From Cupriavidus basilensis (GTDB lineage Bacteria > Pseudomonadota > Gammaproteobacteria > Burkholderiales > Burkholderiaceae): a stretch of 64,000 bases of DNA. The DNA lies in assembly GCF_000876015.1 (NCBI RefSeq), contig NZ_BBQM01000015.1, forward strand, positions 434,001-498,000, given 5' to 3'. Each line of letters starts with the position of its first letter. Positions within the stretch are counted from its first letter, which is position 1. A program made the translations under genes and the position numbers. A model generated the notes under the pieces. That model did not search any database, had not been told where the DNA came from, and saw only the letters and a list, made by a program, of their open reading frames with translations. Positions 27,161 through 34,424 of the stretch are shown here, one piece after another.

Positions 27161-28123
27161 ATGAGCGGCAGCAGCGCGATGAGAGACATCGACGAACGGA
27201 CCAACCTCACCAACAACAACCAGTTCGAATTGCTGTTGTTCCGCCTCGGCGAGTCCGACCAGTCCACGCACAGCGAACTGTTCGGCATCAACGTCTTCAA
27301 GGTCCGCGAAATCCTGGTCATGCCCAAGGTCACGACCGTGGTCGGCGGCGGCACCGCCATGCTCGGCATGGCCGACATCCGCGGCCAGGTCATCCCCGTC
27401 ATCGACCTGCCCAAGCTGGTCGGCTGCACGCCCAAGAGCGGCCTCAACATCCTGCTGGTCACCGAATACGCGCGCTCCACCCAAGGCTTCGCCGTCGAAG
27501 CCGTGGAAGAAATCGTGCGCCTCGAATGGAACCAGGTCGTCTCCGCCGAGACCAGCGTCAAGGGCGACCTCGTCACCAGCATCGCCAAGCTCGATACCGA
27601 CACCGACAACCCCCGCCTGGTCCAGGTGCTGGACGTGGAGCAGATCCTGCGCGACGTGCTGCCCACCCGCCAGCCCGAAGTCGACCCCAAGACCGTCGGC
27701 CCCCAGCTCAACCTGCGCCCCGGCGCCAAGATCCTCGCCGCCGACGACTCCGCCTTCGCCCGCAGCCTGATCGAGCAAGGCCTCAAGGCCATGGGCGTGC
27801 CCGTGCTCATGACCAAGACCGGCGAAGAAGCCTGGCAACAGCTCGGCGAAATCGCCGAACACGCCGCCGCCGCCGGCCGCACCGTGCAGGACGAAATCGC
27901 CCTGGTGCTGACCGACCTCGAAATGCCCGAGATGGACGGCTTCACGCTCACCCGCAAGATCAAGGGCGACGCGCGCTTCAAGTCGATCCCGGTGGTGATT
28001 CATTCCTCGCTGTCCGGGACGGCGAGCGAGGATCATGTGCGCAAGGTGGGGGCGGATGCTTATGTGTCCAAGTTCCTGGCCAAGGATCTGGCCGAGACGA
28101 TTCGGGGGGTTTTGGCGAAGTGA
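27161..28123 (+). CDS. cheV: Chemotaxis coupling protein CheV
   Basis: 320 residues. A CheW-like domain (residues about 20-165) opens with FELLLFRLGE and has the receptor-coupling segment INVFKVREIL. A C-terminal response-regulator receiver domain (from about residue 190) has the acidic pocket LAADDSAF and the phosphoacceptor Asp in LTDLEMPEMDG (about residue 252), plus the switch Ser in VIHSSL. CheV couples chemoreceptors to CheA and can take phosphate from it. The ATG at 27161 follows AAAGGAAG. It is a single gene with no other che genes near, controlled by a candidate sigma-28 promoter. Confidence 0.94.
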   Translation: MSGSSAMRDIDERTNLTNNNQFELLLFRLGESDQSTHSELFGINVFKVREILVMPKVTTVVGGGTAMLGMADIRGQVIPVIDLPKLVGCTPKSGLNILLVTEYARSTQGFAVEAVEEIVRLEWNQVVSAETSVKGDLVTSIAKLDTDTDNPRLVQVLDVEQILRDVLPTRQPEVDPKTVGPQLNLRPGAKILAADDSAFARSLIEQGLKAMGVPVLMTKTGEEAWQQLGEIAEHAAAAGRTVQDEIALVLTDLEMPEMDGFTLTRKIKGDARFKSIPVVIHSSLSGTASEDHVRKVGADAYVSKFLAKDLAETIRGVLAK

Positions 28124-28203
28124 GGGGTTGGGGGCTGCCTGGGTTTGATCCGGCGGCCCGTCGCACTGCACCCGGGACAATTCTCAAATTGAGCCCGGTG
28201 AGT

Positions 28204-28231
28204 TTGCGTCGAATGCAGCGCAAGCTATACT
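28204..28231 (+). promoter_or_regulatory. Sigma-70-type promoter of the structured leader
   Basis: TTGCGT at 28204-28209 and TATACT at 28226-28231 with a 16-base spacer. It would start transcription near 28238, just before the first leader hairpin. Confidence 0.55.
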
Positions 28232-28237
28232 CGCTTC

Positions 28238-28306
28238 GTTGCTGCAATCACAGCAACCGGGATTAGCGGCCCGAATAGGAGGGCGAACGGCCGCCGCTTT
28301 GCGGCC
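28238..28306 (+). ncRNA. Structured leader RNA (three hairpins)
   Basis: Three consecutive hairpins follow the predicted start. Hairpin 1: TTGCTG at 28239-28244 with CAGCAA at 28251-28256, loop CAATCA. Hairpin 2: CGGG at 28258-28261 with CCCG at 28270-28273, loop ATTAGCGG. Hairpin 3: GGCCGC at 28289-28294 with GCGGCC at 28301-28306, loop CGCTTT, followed by TTGT rather than a T run. The leader precedes a 33-codon ORF and then a small gene of unknown function. It could be a cis-regulatory element or attenuator; I do not assign it to a known RNA family. Confidence 0.5.
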
Positions 28307-28336
28307 TTGTCAACGCACCTATGAGGGAGGCCTTCC

Positions 28337-28438
28337 ATGCGCCGATCTTCGCCAGCCAGTCCCGGCTATTCCTATTCCTCGTTTCCCATCGTGACCTTGC
28401 GCATGCGCACTCCGCAAAGGAGGGCGTCCCATGCGTAA
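28337..28438 (+). CDS. 33-residue leader peptide ORF, translationally coupled
   Basis: The ATG at 28337 follows GGGAGG at good spacing. The peptide starts MRRSSPASPGYSYSSF and is rich in Ser, Pro, Arg and Tyr. Its stop (TAA 28436-28438) lies just inside the next gene, overlapping its first eight bases, and the Shine-Dalgarno sequence of the next gene (AAAGGAGGG) lies within this ORF. Translation of the leader could therefore control the downstream gene. It has no recognised relative and is too short for standard gene callers. Confidence 0.5.
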   Translation: MRRSSPASPGYSYSSFPIVTLRMRTPQRRASHA

Positions 28439-28730
28439 GCACACTGCCTACGGCATCACCGCCGAACATACCGGTGCGGACATGTTTGTCACCGCGCATG
28501 CACCTTCCGAAAATCCCTTGAGTCTGGCTGCGGAGAAAGCGGCGCAGTTGAATGCGTTGCTGGTGGCGGCCAGCGAGCAGGTTGACGGCTCAACTTGCGC
28601 CAGTCATGTCGCGAGGGAAGGGCAGAGCCGTCTCCTGGCGCTGGCCGCAGGGCTTGCGCATGAGACGGCGGTATTGAGTGAGCTTGCTGCGCTGGGCGGT
28701 GAAGGGCGTCGCGTCGAGGGCGATAGTTGA
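28431..28730 (+). CDS. Small protein of unknown function (99 aa)
   Basis: The ATG at 28431 has an excellent ribosome binding site (AAAGGAGGGCGTCCC before it). The product has an N-terminal variable part, then a helical region beginning NPLSLAAEKAAQLNALLVAASEQV and another (LLALAAGLAHETAVLSELAAL, in part). The size, helical character and setting behind a structured leader recall small DUF3077/DUF6124-like proteins of pseudomonads; this is a guess from memory and not a firm assignment. There is no signal peptide or membrane helix. Confidence 0.7.
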   Translation: MRKHTAYGITAEHTGADMFVTAHAPSENPLSLAAEKAAQLNALLVAASEQVDGSTCASHVAREGQSRLLALAAGLAHETAVLSELAALGGEGRRVEGDS

Positions 28731-28759
28731 CGCGCCAGCGTTGATTTTTAGGAGGGGGG

Positions 28760-28785
28760 CTGCAAGGCTGGTTAGTGCCTTGCAG
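28760..28785. repeat. 9-bp perfect inverted repeat (hairpin)
   Basis: CTGCAAGGC at 28760-28768 pairs with GCCTTGCAG at 28777-28785, loop of 8. It lies 29 bases after the stop of the 99-residue gene. There is no T run, so it may be a weak terminator or a 3'-end stabiliser. Confidence 0.55.
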
Positions 28786-28917
28786 TCCCGGCACGAATTC
28801 GATCCCAATTGGTACAGTTAAGAAGGAATTTCATCCAGATTCGGACTTTACTGATTTATTTCCGTGGCCACTCGCGCGTTAATTCAAAAATCGTGCGCCG
28901 AGTCGGAGGATGGAAAG

Positions 28918-30132
28918 ATGGAGAACGGAAACGAGCCGCTTCCTTACTACATGCAAGGTCTGCTATTGCCGTGGTCGTGGAAGAAGAAGGAGAGTTGTAT
29001 TCCTCTGGATGTGGAGGAATTTGCACTGAGCAGCGAGAAATCCGCACCCCCGCTGCGCGACCAGCCGCCCCCGCCATTCAGGCCAAAGCCTGCCGCGACC
29101 AAGCGAGAAGGCAAGAACCTGATAGAGAGCTTCATCGACTTCCGTGAATGGCTGAACGCACCATCGCCGCCCAAGCCGGAACCGGCACCCCGGCCAGAGA
29201 CTCCCAGGCGGAAGGTCAAGCCATTTGACCTACAAGACATACCACCGGCTATGGAGCGGATTGGCTGGCCCATGTCCGCCAAGGTCATGCGAAAGTGGTT
29301 CTCCGGCGAACTGAACTATGCGGCTACGGATGACGGCGCACGCCGTGGCATCAATCAGGACGGAAATCCGTTTCCTGACGCCATGATTGATACCACGATG
29401 TTCAAGCTGGATTGGATATTAAAATATCCGCGTGCAAAAGAAAAATATGATGAACTGGTGAGCGTTGGCCTGTATTCGCAAGCAGCAAAGGATGCGATCA
29501 TCAGGATTTTCAAGAGAAGCAAGCCGTCACCGCACTATCGGGATGCATGGAGGCTCAGTGGCGGGGATATGCATCGCTATCACCGTGGTTTTCAGTTTCA
29601 ACTGACTAGGGTGGATTCTGATTTTCCGGATAAATTCTCCATGTTTGTTCGAGGAACTGCCATAAAAAATGGTTTATTCATGGACGATCTATACGGATCG
29701 CTCGGCGCTTTTACCCTAAATATCGCGGTTGGAGAACACTATTTCTACCCAAGAAATGGCGGTCGAGGGCGTGTTGAGATACATAACGCTACCGTCTATA
29801 TGCGCGACGTTTTCACGTTTCATGACAGAGACAGTACGTACCTGCATGGCCTGATCAGAAGCGGGTCGCAGTACCTGGGGCACTGGAACAAGACGGGGTT
29901 TATCATCGTTCCCGGTGCAGCCTTGGCCGGGGAGGCGACTGCGTGGGATTGGCCAATGTTCCCCGTGGCAAGGGACGGCATGATTACGGAGAGGAACGTG
30001 TATTACCCCGTCCGCAACAAAGACTATCGCGACTGGCAGTTGAAGCATAAGCAAGGCGGAGACCTGGTCCTGTACTCGGATAGGAAATGGCTTGGGTTTG
30101 GAGCGCCGCTAGTTGTGGAGTTCGACCTATGA
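28918..30132 (+). CDS. DUF6402 family protein (type VI secretion-associated family)
   Basis: 404 residues. A Pro-rich, disordered-looking N-terminus (residues about 30-105) is followed by the DUF6402 domain. It starts at DLQDIPPAMERIGWPMSAKV, with MRKWFSGELNYA, the central DDLYGSLGAFTLNIAVGEHYF, then SQYLGHWNKTG and DYRDWQLKHKQGGDLVLYSD near the C-terminus. These motif blocks match DUF6402 proteins, which often sit beside vgrG or PAAR genes of type VI secretion; none is present here. The ATG at 28918 follows GGAGG. Lower GC than the flanks and a 4-base overlap with the next gene suggest an imported gene pair. Toxic activity is not shown. Confidence 0.82.
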   Translation: MENGNEPLPYYMQGLLLPWSWKKKESCIPLDVEEFALSSEKSAPPLRDQPPPPFRPKPAATKREGKNLIESFIDFREWLNAPSPPKPEPAPRPETPRRKVKPFDLQDIPPAMERIGWPMSAKVMRKWFSGELNYAATDDGARRGINQDGNPFPDAMIDTTMFKLDWILKYPRAKEKYDELVSVGLYSQAAKDAIIRIFKRSKPSPHYRDAWRLSGGDMHRYHRGFQFQLTRVDSDFPDKFSMFVRGTAIKNGLFMDDLYGSLGAFTLNIAVGEHYFYPRNGGRGRVEIHNATVYMRDVFTFHDRDSTYLHGLIRSGSQYLGHWNKTGFIIVPGAALAGEATAWDWPMFPVARDGMITERNVYYPVRNKDYRDWQLKHKQGGDLVLYSDRKWLGFGAPLVVEFDL

Positions 30133-30497
30133 GCAGCACAAGGCAGCGGCGGAAGCACTTGTTCATGCTTGGCACTCTGTTGGTCGCAATGCTGGCGAGT
30201 CTGCCATATTGCTATGACGCACTAAACAGGTCGGGCGCACGAGAATGCCGGCGCGAGACGGTCGGGAGTTACACCGGCGAGACATGCTACCTGCCGCGCG
30301 AATGGGGCGTGGTATTTCGGCTCTACGATGCCCGCAGTGGCGAAATGCTGGCTGAGCGCACCTATCTGGATCCCGACGTTCCTCGCCTGCTTTGGATCGA
30401 TGACCGTGTCCGCTATGACTTCAATGCGAAGGATGGGGAGGGGTTTGTCAAGCTGCCTCCCACGTGGTGGGACAGGCAGCGGGCCAGGCTTCCGTGA
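30129..30497 (+). CDS. Small membrane-anchored or exported protein, possible partner of the DUF6402 protein
   Basis: 122 residues. The start (ATGA) overlaps the DUF6402 stop by four bases, so the pair is co-translated. The N-terminus is basic (MSSTRQRRKH) followed by one hydrophobic helix (LFMLGTLLVAMLASL), then a periplasm-like domain with two Cys (ARECRRE, GETCYLP) that could form a disulfide, and an aromatic, acidic C-terminal half. Size, coupling and predicted periplasmic location would suit an immunity protein, but this is inference only. Confidence 0.72.
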   Translation: MSSTRQRRKHLFMLGTLLVAMLASLPYCYDALNRSGARECRRETVGSYTGETCYLPREWGVVFRLYDARSGEMLAERTYLDPDVPRLLWIDDRVRYDFNAKDGEGFVKLPPTWWDRQRARLP

Positions 30498-30755
30498 GGG
30501 CGCTTTATGTGGGGAAGGAAAGGGTAGCGGATGTCGTATTTCGGCCACAATGAGTCTTCCGCGGTGTCAACGCGAATGTCCGCCTTCGTGCGCTCAAACC
30601 GCCCCCATATGGACGCCGGCCCCATACCTCGGGCCCGACGTCAGGCGGCCGTAAGCGTCGGCGTTCGTCCCGTGATGCCGCGACGGGGTAGCAGACATAG
30701 AGTAATAATTTCCAAGGAAGATTATCCTAAACGCTTCTCTTAGCCGCCATCTTCT

Positions 30756-32630
30756 TCAAACCCCAGCGCTCACTCCATCAATCTTTGACGGTACTTCAGG
30801 AGCCTGCAAAATGACTGGTGTCTCGATCGGATTCAACGCACGAGCGAGCGTGTCGCCAACCTCCACTGCCAGGAATTCCGGAAATTCACCAACGACCTGC
30901 AGGATTCCAAGCTTCAACGCTGAATCACCTTGGCCACGAGCTATTGCATTAAGCTCCGGAATGCCCCGAAGCAATATCCGCTCATAGTCGTGCCCCTGAT
31001 GGAAAAGATACGCTTTTGGATAAGATAGCTGATATCCGTTTTCCAGTTTGACGGGCATTAGATCGGATAGTTGAATTGAAAGAAGTTGCAGGATCGAATC
31101 AATCATTCGCTGGCATTCCTCCTGGGTTAGTTTGAAGGCATCCGTATAAGACTGCTTGTCATGGCCGACCCCAAAATCAGCGAATCTCTTTTTGCCGTAG
31201 CGTATTAATGCGAGACTCAGATAGATCGGGTCAAGCAGATAATTTTCTATCGCGTATCTAGCACCCTCGCCAAGCACGAAAATCGACTCGGTAGACTTGT
31301 TAACAGAATCGAAATCAATGATGCCAAACGCCAAGTCGCTCCCAGAGTGCCGCAATCGACTAACTATCTGGATGACGTCCGTGCAGTTGGACGTTCCACT
31401 GTGAGGTTCAAGAAAAACAGGCTCGAACGTGAAATTACGACGGCGACGGAGGACGTTATAAAGCTCGGAGAAGTACAGTACATCATATTTGCTCTCTACA
31501 AAAATCTGCCTCCTTCGGTCGAAGGAAATACGAAGGAAGTCGATGCCACTGGTCAGATTCTGCACCGCGTGCGTACTGCTGACCAATTGAGGAAATTTCG
31601 TTTTCCTATTGATCTCGAAGATCGAGCTGTCCGGCGCCATTGCGACAGTCGAAGGCGAGTGTGTTGTCATAACAACTTTCACGTTGGCCTTTTCGACGAG
31701 CGTCTCGACTACTGTATCGATCAACAATCTAGAGAATTCCGGGTGTAATGGCGCGTCCGGTTCGTCGAGTAGAAGGAGATCGGGTCTGTCACCGTGTTCC
31801 TGCGTGTTGTAAATCGCGAGTGCCAAAGACATAAGAACTTTCTCGCCCGACGATAAATCATTCACGGAAATGTTTATGTTTGTGGCTTCGTCGACGAGCC
31901 TGAGGCGATATGGCAATTCGAAATCGCCAACCTCAGGGCTGTTTACGCGATATGGCAAATTCGCGCGAGCGAGCACATCATTAACCAATTCCCAAGGGGC
32001 TGGTCCATATTTTTTTACAAAAACATCGTCGTCTACAAAATTGGCACCGATAATTCCTCGCACTTCCGAGCGATACTTGTTGAAATCATTTTTTATCTTT
32101 CGCTGGTGATATGTTTTGAAAATAAGTGCACATTGGCTAAAAAATAAATTCCCTTGTGAAAAATCCGTTGCGTTTAGGTTTTCGGAAATATCGTCTTGAG
32201 TGAGTTCATCGAGATGTTTCCCTGATCTTTTAAGGATCTGCCGTAAAAGCGACTGGAGTGGCGGATTGTGAACGACTCTCGGTACGAATTGAGCGACAGG
32301 ATCAGAAAATTGCTCTCCCATATTTAAGGCGGTAGTGTATTGTTGGACAATTCCGCTGATTTGATTCCACCAGTTATTTACATTTGAGATTATTTGGCTG
32401 GAATCGCATTGTTCGTCCACCTGTGGGTTTAATGCGTTGTAGCCGATCAGTGTTATTTTTTGTGCGACGGCGCCATCAATAACAATATTTGAAAGCGATG
32501 TGTTGGCCATAGCCTCCAAAAGATGGCTCTTTCCACTTCCATTTTTCCCAGTGAAAATAGAAAAATTAGGCAATTCGAATGACAGCCCCCGGGGAACGGA
32601 TTTGTGGCTGGCGGTAATTGTGATTTTCAT
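30756..32630 (-). CDS. AAA/ABC-type ATPase fused to TOPRIM/DUF4435-like domain (PARIS-like defence protein)
   Basis: 624 residues, AT-rich compared with both sides. The ATPase half has Walker A GKNGSGKS (28-35), an ABC-type signature NDLSSGEKV (257-265), Walker B LLLLDEPD (285-292) and the H-switch TTHS (322-325). The C-terminal half has TOPRIM-like features: Glu in FVESKYDVLYF (E379) and a DxD in IIDFDS (D439, D441), then ARYAIENYLLD (458-467), the ENYL motif typical of DUF4435. An AAA15-type ATPase plus a DUF4435 TOPRIM nuclease is the make-up of the anti-phage system PARIS (AriA plus AriB), here on one chain as in the merged variants. OLD-family or other ATPase-TOPRIM defence nucleases are alternatives. 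Confidence 0.8.
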   Translation of the reverse strand: MKITITASHKSVPRGLSFELPNFSIFTGKNGSGKSHLLEAMANTSLSNIVIDGAVAQKITLIGYNALNPQVDEQCDSSQIISNVNNWWNQISGIVQQYTTALNMGEQFSDPVAQFVPRVVHNPPLQSLLRQILKRSGKHLDELTQDDISENLNATDFSQGNLFFSQCALIFKTYHQRKIKNDFNKYRSEVRGIIGANFVDDDVFVKKYGPAPWELVNDVLARANLPYRVNSPEVGDFELPYRLRLVDEATNINISVNDLSSGEKVLMSLALAIYNTQEHGDRPDLLLLDEPDAPLHPEFSRLLIDTVVETLVEKANVKVVMTTHSPSTVAMAPDSSIFEINRKTKFPQLVSSTHAVQNLTSGIDFLRISFDRRRQIFVESKYDVLYFSELYNVLRRRRNFTFEPVFLEPHSGTSNCTDVIQIVSRLRHSGSDLAFGIIDFDSVNKSTESIFVLGEGARYAIENYLLDPIYLSLALIRYGKKRFADFGVGHDKQSYTDAFKLTQEECQRMIDSILQLLSIQLSDLMPVKLENGYQLSYPKAYLFHQGHDYERILLRGIPELNAIARGQGDSALKLGILQVVGEFPEFLAVEVGDTLARALNPIETPVILQAPEVPSKIDGVSAGV

Positions 32631-33883
32631 GATCGAATATCTTATTGAATCGGAGATGGTTTGGACTATAAATCACGCCCCATAATAAAGCCCGAGTCAT
32701 GCACGCATCTGGTTCGCTTTGCACACAAGCCTGTGCCGCGTCATTCTAATCAACTCGGTGCTTTGCGTGAGTCGCCTTGACTCCGCCGCCACACGACGGA
32801 AGCGCTCCGGCTGCCTCGGCGAGAACGGATCCAAGAACCTGGACGGGCCGGTCATGCTCTAGAAGCGGACGCGGCGGGCTCACCCGCGAGCGACCGCTTT
32901 GGGTCGTCAACTGCCCTCCGTGGTCAGCGCTCGTCTCCGTCTAGAGGATGCTGTAGACCGCAGTGTGCGGCGGCCTGCCACGCGCGCGTCGGGCAGCGCC
33001 GGCTTGAGCGTGTAGGTAATCGGAAGCGTCGAAGATCCCTGCCAGCCTGGCCGGCCCCGCCGGCGCCAGCGCTAGCGAGCGACAGCGCACTCCCTGCATC
33101 GAGGTTGGCTTGGCGCATGCAGCCGGCAACTGGCGGTGGAGGTCTTGGGCGGTCAGCTGGCCGGTGCTGGTGTCAGAGTTGCCTCGAAGCTTGGCTGGTT
33201 GTGCGCTCGTATACGGTCGCTTGTGGATTCGCGCAGGTGCCAGCGTGTGCCTGCTGGCAGTCGGTCGCCCCGCTAGCCCTAGCCGGCAGAGCGCGCCCGG
33301 CGCTGCGCGGCTGTGCGGGCGCTGGCCGGCTCGCGGAAGAACGGTTCGCACCAACGCATCGGCAATTGGTGGGCCTGTCCGCGCATGGTCCTGCAGTGAG
33401 TGCGGTGTCCAGATCGGGCACGTGGCCGGCCCGCAACGGCGTGATGGCGACTCTGTAGATTCAGGCCGGGCCGGCCGGCGCCGGTGGCGCCTGCGCGCGC
33501 CGGCATAGTCCCAGCCTGTGGGTCGGTTTCGGCGCACCACCGGCAGCTGGTGGTGCCGGCCCAGGTTGCGGCGCCAGCGGCACGGCAAGGGCACTACAGC
33601 GGCTCTGGTTACTCGGTGCTCCAACCCAACCGGCCGAATAGGCGCTGTGCTCGTGTTCCCACAACCAGCTGTCGCTGGCGACTAGGCGCACGGTCCGGGC
33701 GACTGCGCGGCGCTGTCGCGTTGCGCTAGCGCGAAGTGCGGCGGCCCGAAGTTCCGCGCGCGGAAGACAGCCAAGGTTCGAGTCGGGGCGGGAGCCTAAC
33801 GGTCGTGCAGCAACGGTTGGCGGCGCCGAAAGTGCGCCAAAAGCAAAAGGGCACCCAAGCGCCAAGTCGTTAACAAAAGTGTT

Positions 33884-33924
33884 GAAAGTGCGGGATCAGC
33901 CATAGCGGTTGTTCCCGCACTTTC
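33884..33924. repeat. 12-bp perfect inverted repeat
   Basis: GAAAGTGCGGGA (33884-33895) and TCCCGCACTTTC (33913-33924) with a 17-base spacer. No T run follows on the plus strand. It is about 190 bases upstream of hipB; it could be an element end, a recombination site, an operator or a hairpin. Confidence 0.7.
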
Positions 33925-34054
33925 CCCCGAACGATGCCAATGGCTGCCCAAGATTGTTGTCGGTCCGACGGTACCATGCCCCAACAGTGTCCTGTGCCCG
34001 AAGTATGCCCCCACAGCTAAGAAGTGATGTGTTTGAACCGCATCCGCATAAGGA

Positions 34055-34080
34055 CAACAATTTTCTCGCGATTTTTGTTG
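34055..34080. promoter_or_regulatory. Candidate hipBA operator
   Basis: CAACAA (34055-34060) and TTGTTG (34075-34080) form an inverted repeat around AT-rich DNA containing TCGCGA. It is 33 bases before the hipB ATG, the expected place for HipB autorepression. Nearby AT-rich words such as TATTAT (34082-34087) could be part of the promoter. Confidence 0.45.
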
Positions 34081-34112
34081 ATATTATGGCGAATAACCCC
34101 TATTTTTGAACC

Positions 34113-34424
34113 ATGTCATCGATTCCACCGCGTCGCTCGCCTAAGCACACCCCTGTCTTGGTCAAGAGCTCCCTGGAGCGCTTGGGGAAGCGCCTGATCC
34201 TCGCGCGGAGACTGCGGGAAATGACGCAAGAGCAACTCGCCAGCCTGTCGGATGTGTCGCCCTCGACGCTGCGATCGCTGGAGGAGGGCGCCGACGGCGT
34301 GTCAATTGGCAACCTGCTCAAGGTCCTGCAAGGCCTGCACTTGCTGGGCCAGGTGGACGATGTGCTCGATCCACACCGCGACCCTGAGGCCATTCCGTTT
34401 GCCGAACGGCGGGTTGGCCGCTGA
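34113..34424 (+). CDS. hipB: HipB-like XRE-family antitoxin
   Basis: 103 residues. A helix-turn-helix of the Cro/CI type is seen at residues about 25-75 (LGKRLILARRLREMTQEQLA, then LSDVSPSTLRSLEEG). It ends in a short Pro/Arg-rich tail. The stop overlaps the hipA start (TGATG). By analogy with HipB it should bind the operator upstream as a dimer, repress the operon and neutralise the HipA kinase. There is no good Shine-Dalgarno sequence; the ATG at 34113 is the first in frame. Confidence 0.85.
   Translation: MSSIPPRRSPKHTPVLVKSSLERLGKRLILARRLREMTQEQLASLSDVSPSTLRSLEEGADGVSIGNLLKVLQGLHLLGQVDDVLDPHRDPEAIPFAERRVGR

Larger units (their letters stand above)
32631..34112. other. 1.48-kb region without a supported gene
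   Basis: Between the ATPase gene and hipB no ORF has a plausible ribosome binding site or protein-like composition; ORFs up to 227 residues occur but are Arg/Pro/Ala-rich shadows. The stretch 32,940-33,780 is very GC-rich with recurring GGCARYTGGYGG words (33125, 33361, 33542). The part after 33,840 turns AT-rich and holds a 12-bp inverted repeat and the hip promoter region. It may be decayed coding sequence. Confidence 0.5.

Noticed and set aside
30531..30743. 70-codon ORF after the DUF6402 pair.
   Set aside because: No good ribosome binding site and low-quality composition in its second half; could be a fragment but nothing supports a gene.
32941..33624. 227-codon minus-strand ORF in the region between the ATPase gene and hipB.
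   Set aside because: Arg/Pro/Ala-rich with no ribosome binding site and no domain; typical of GC-driven shadow ORFs.
33794..33875. GCCTAAC and GTTAACA about 75 bases apart, resembling the ends of an integron attC site.
   Set aside because: The two ends are not complementary to each other and no paired L boxes or extrahelical bases can be placed; no integrase is near.
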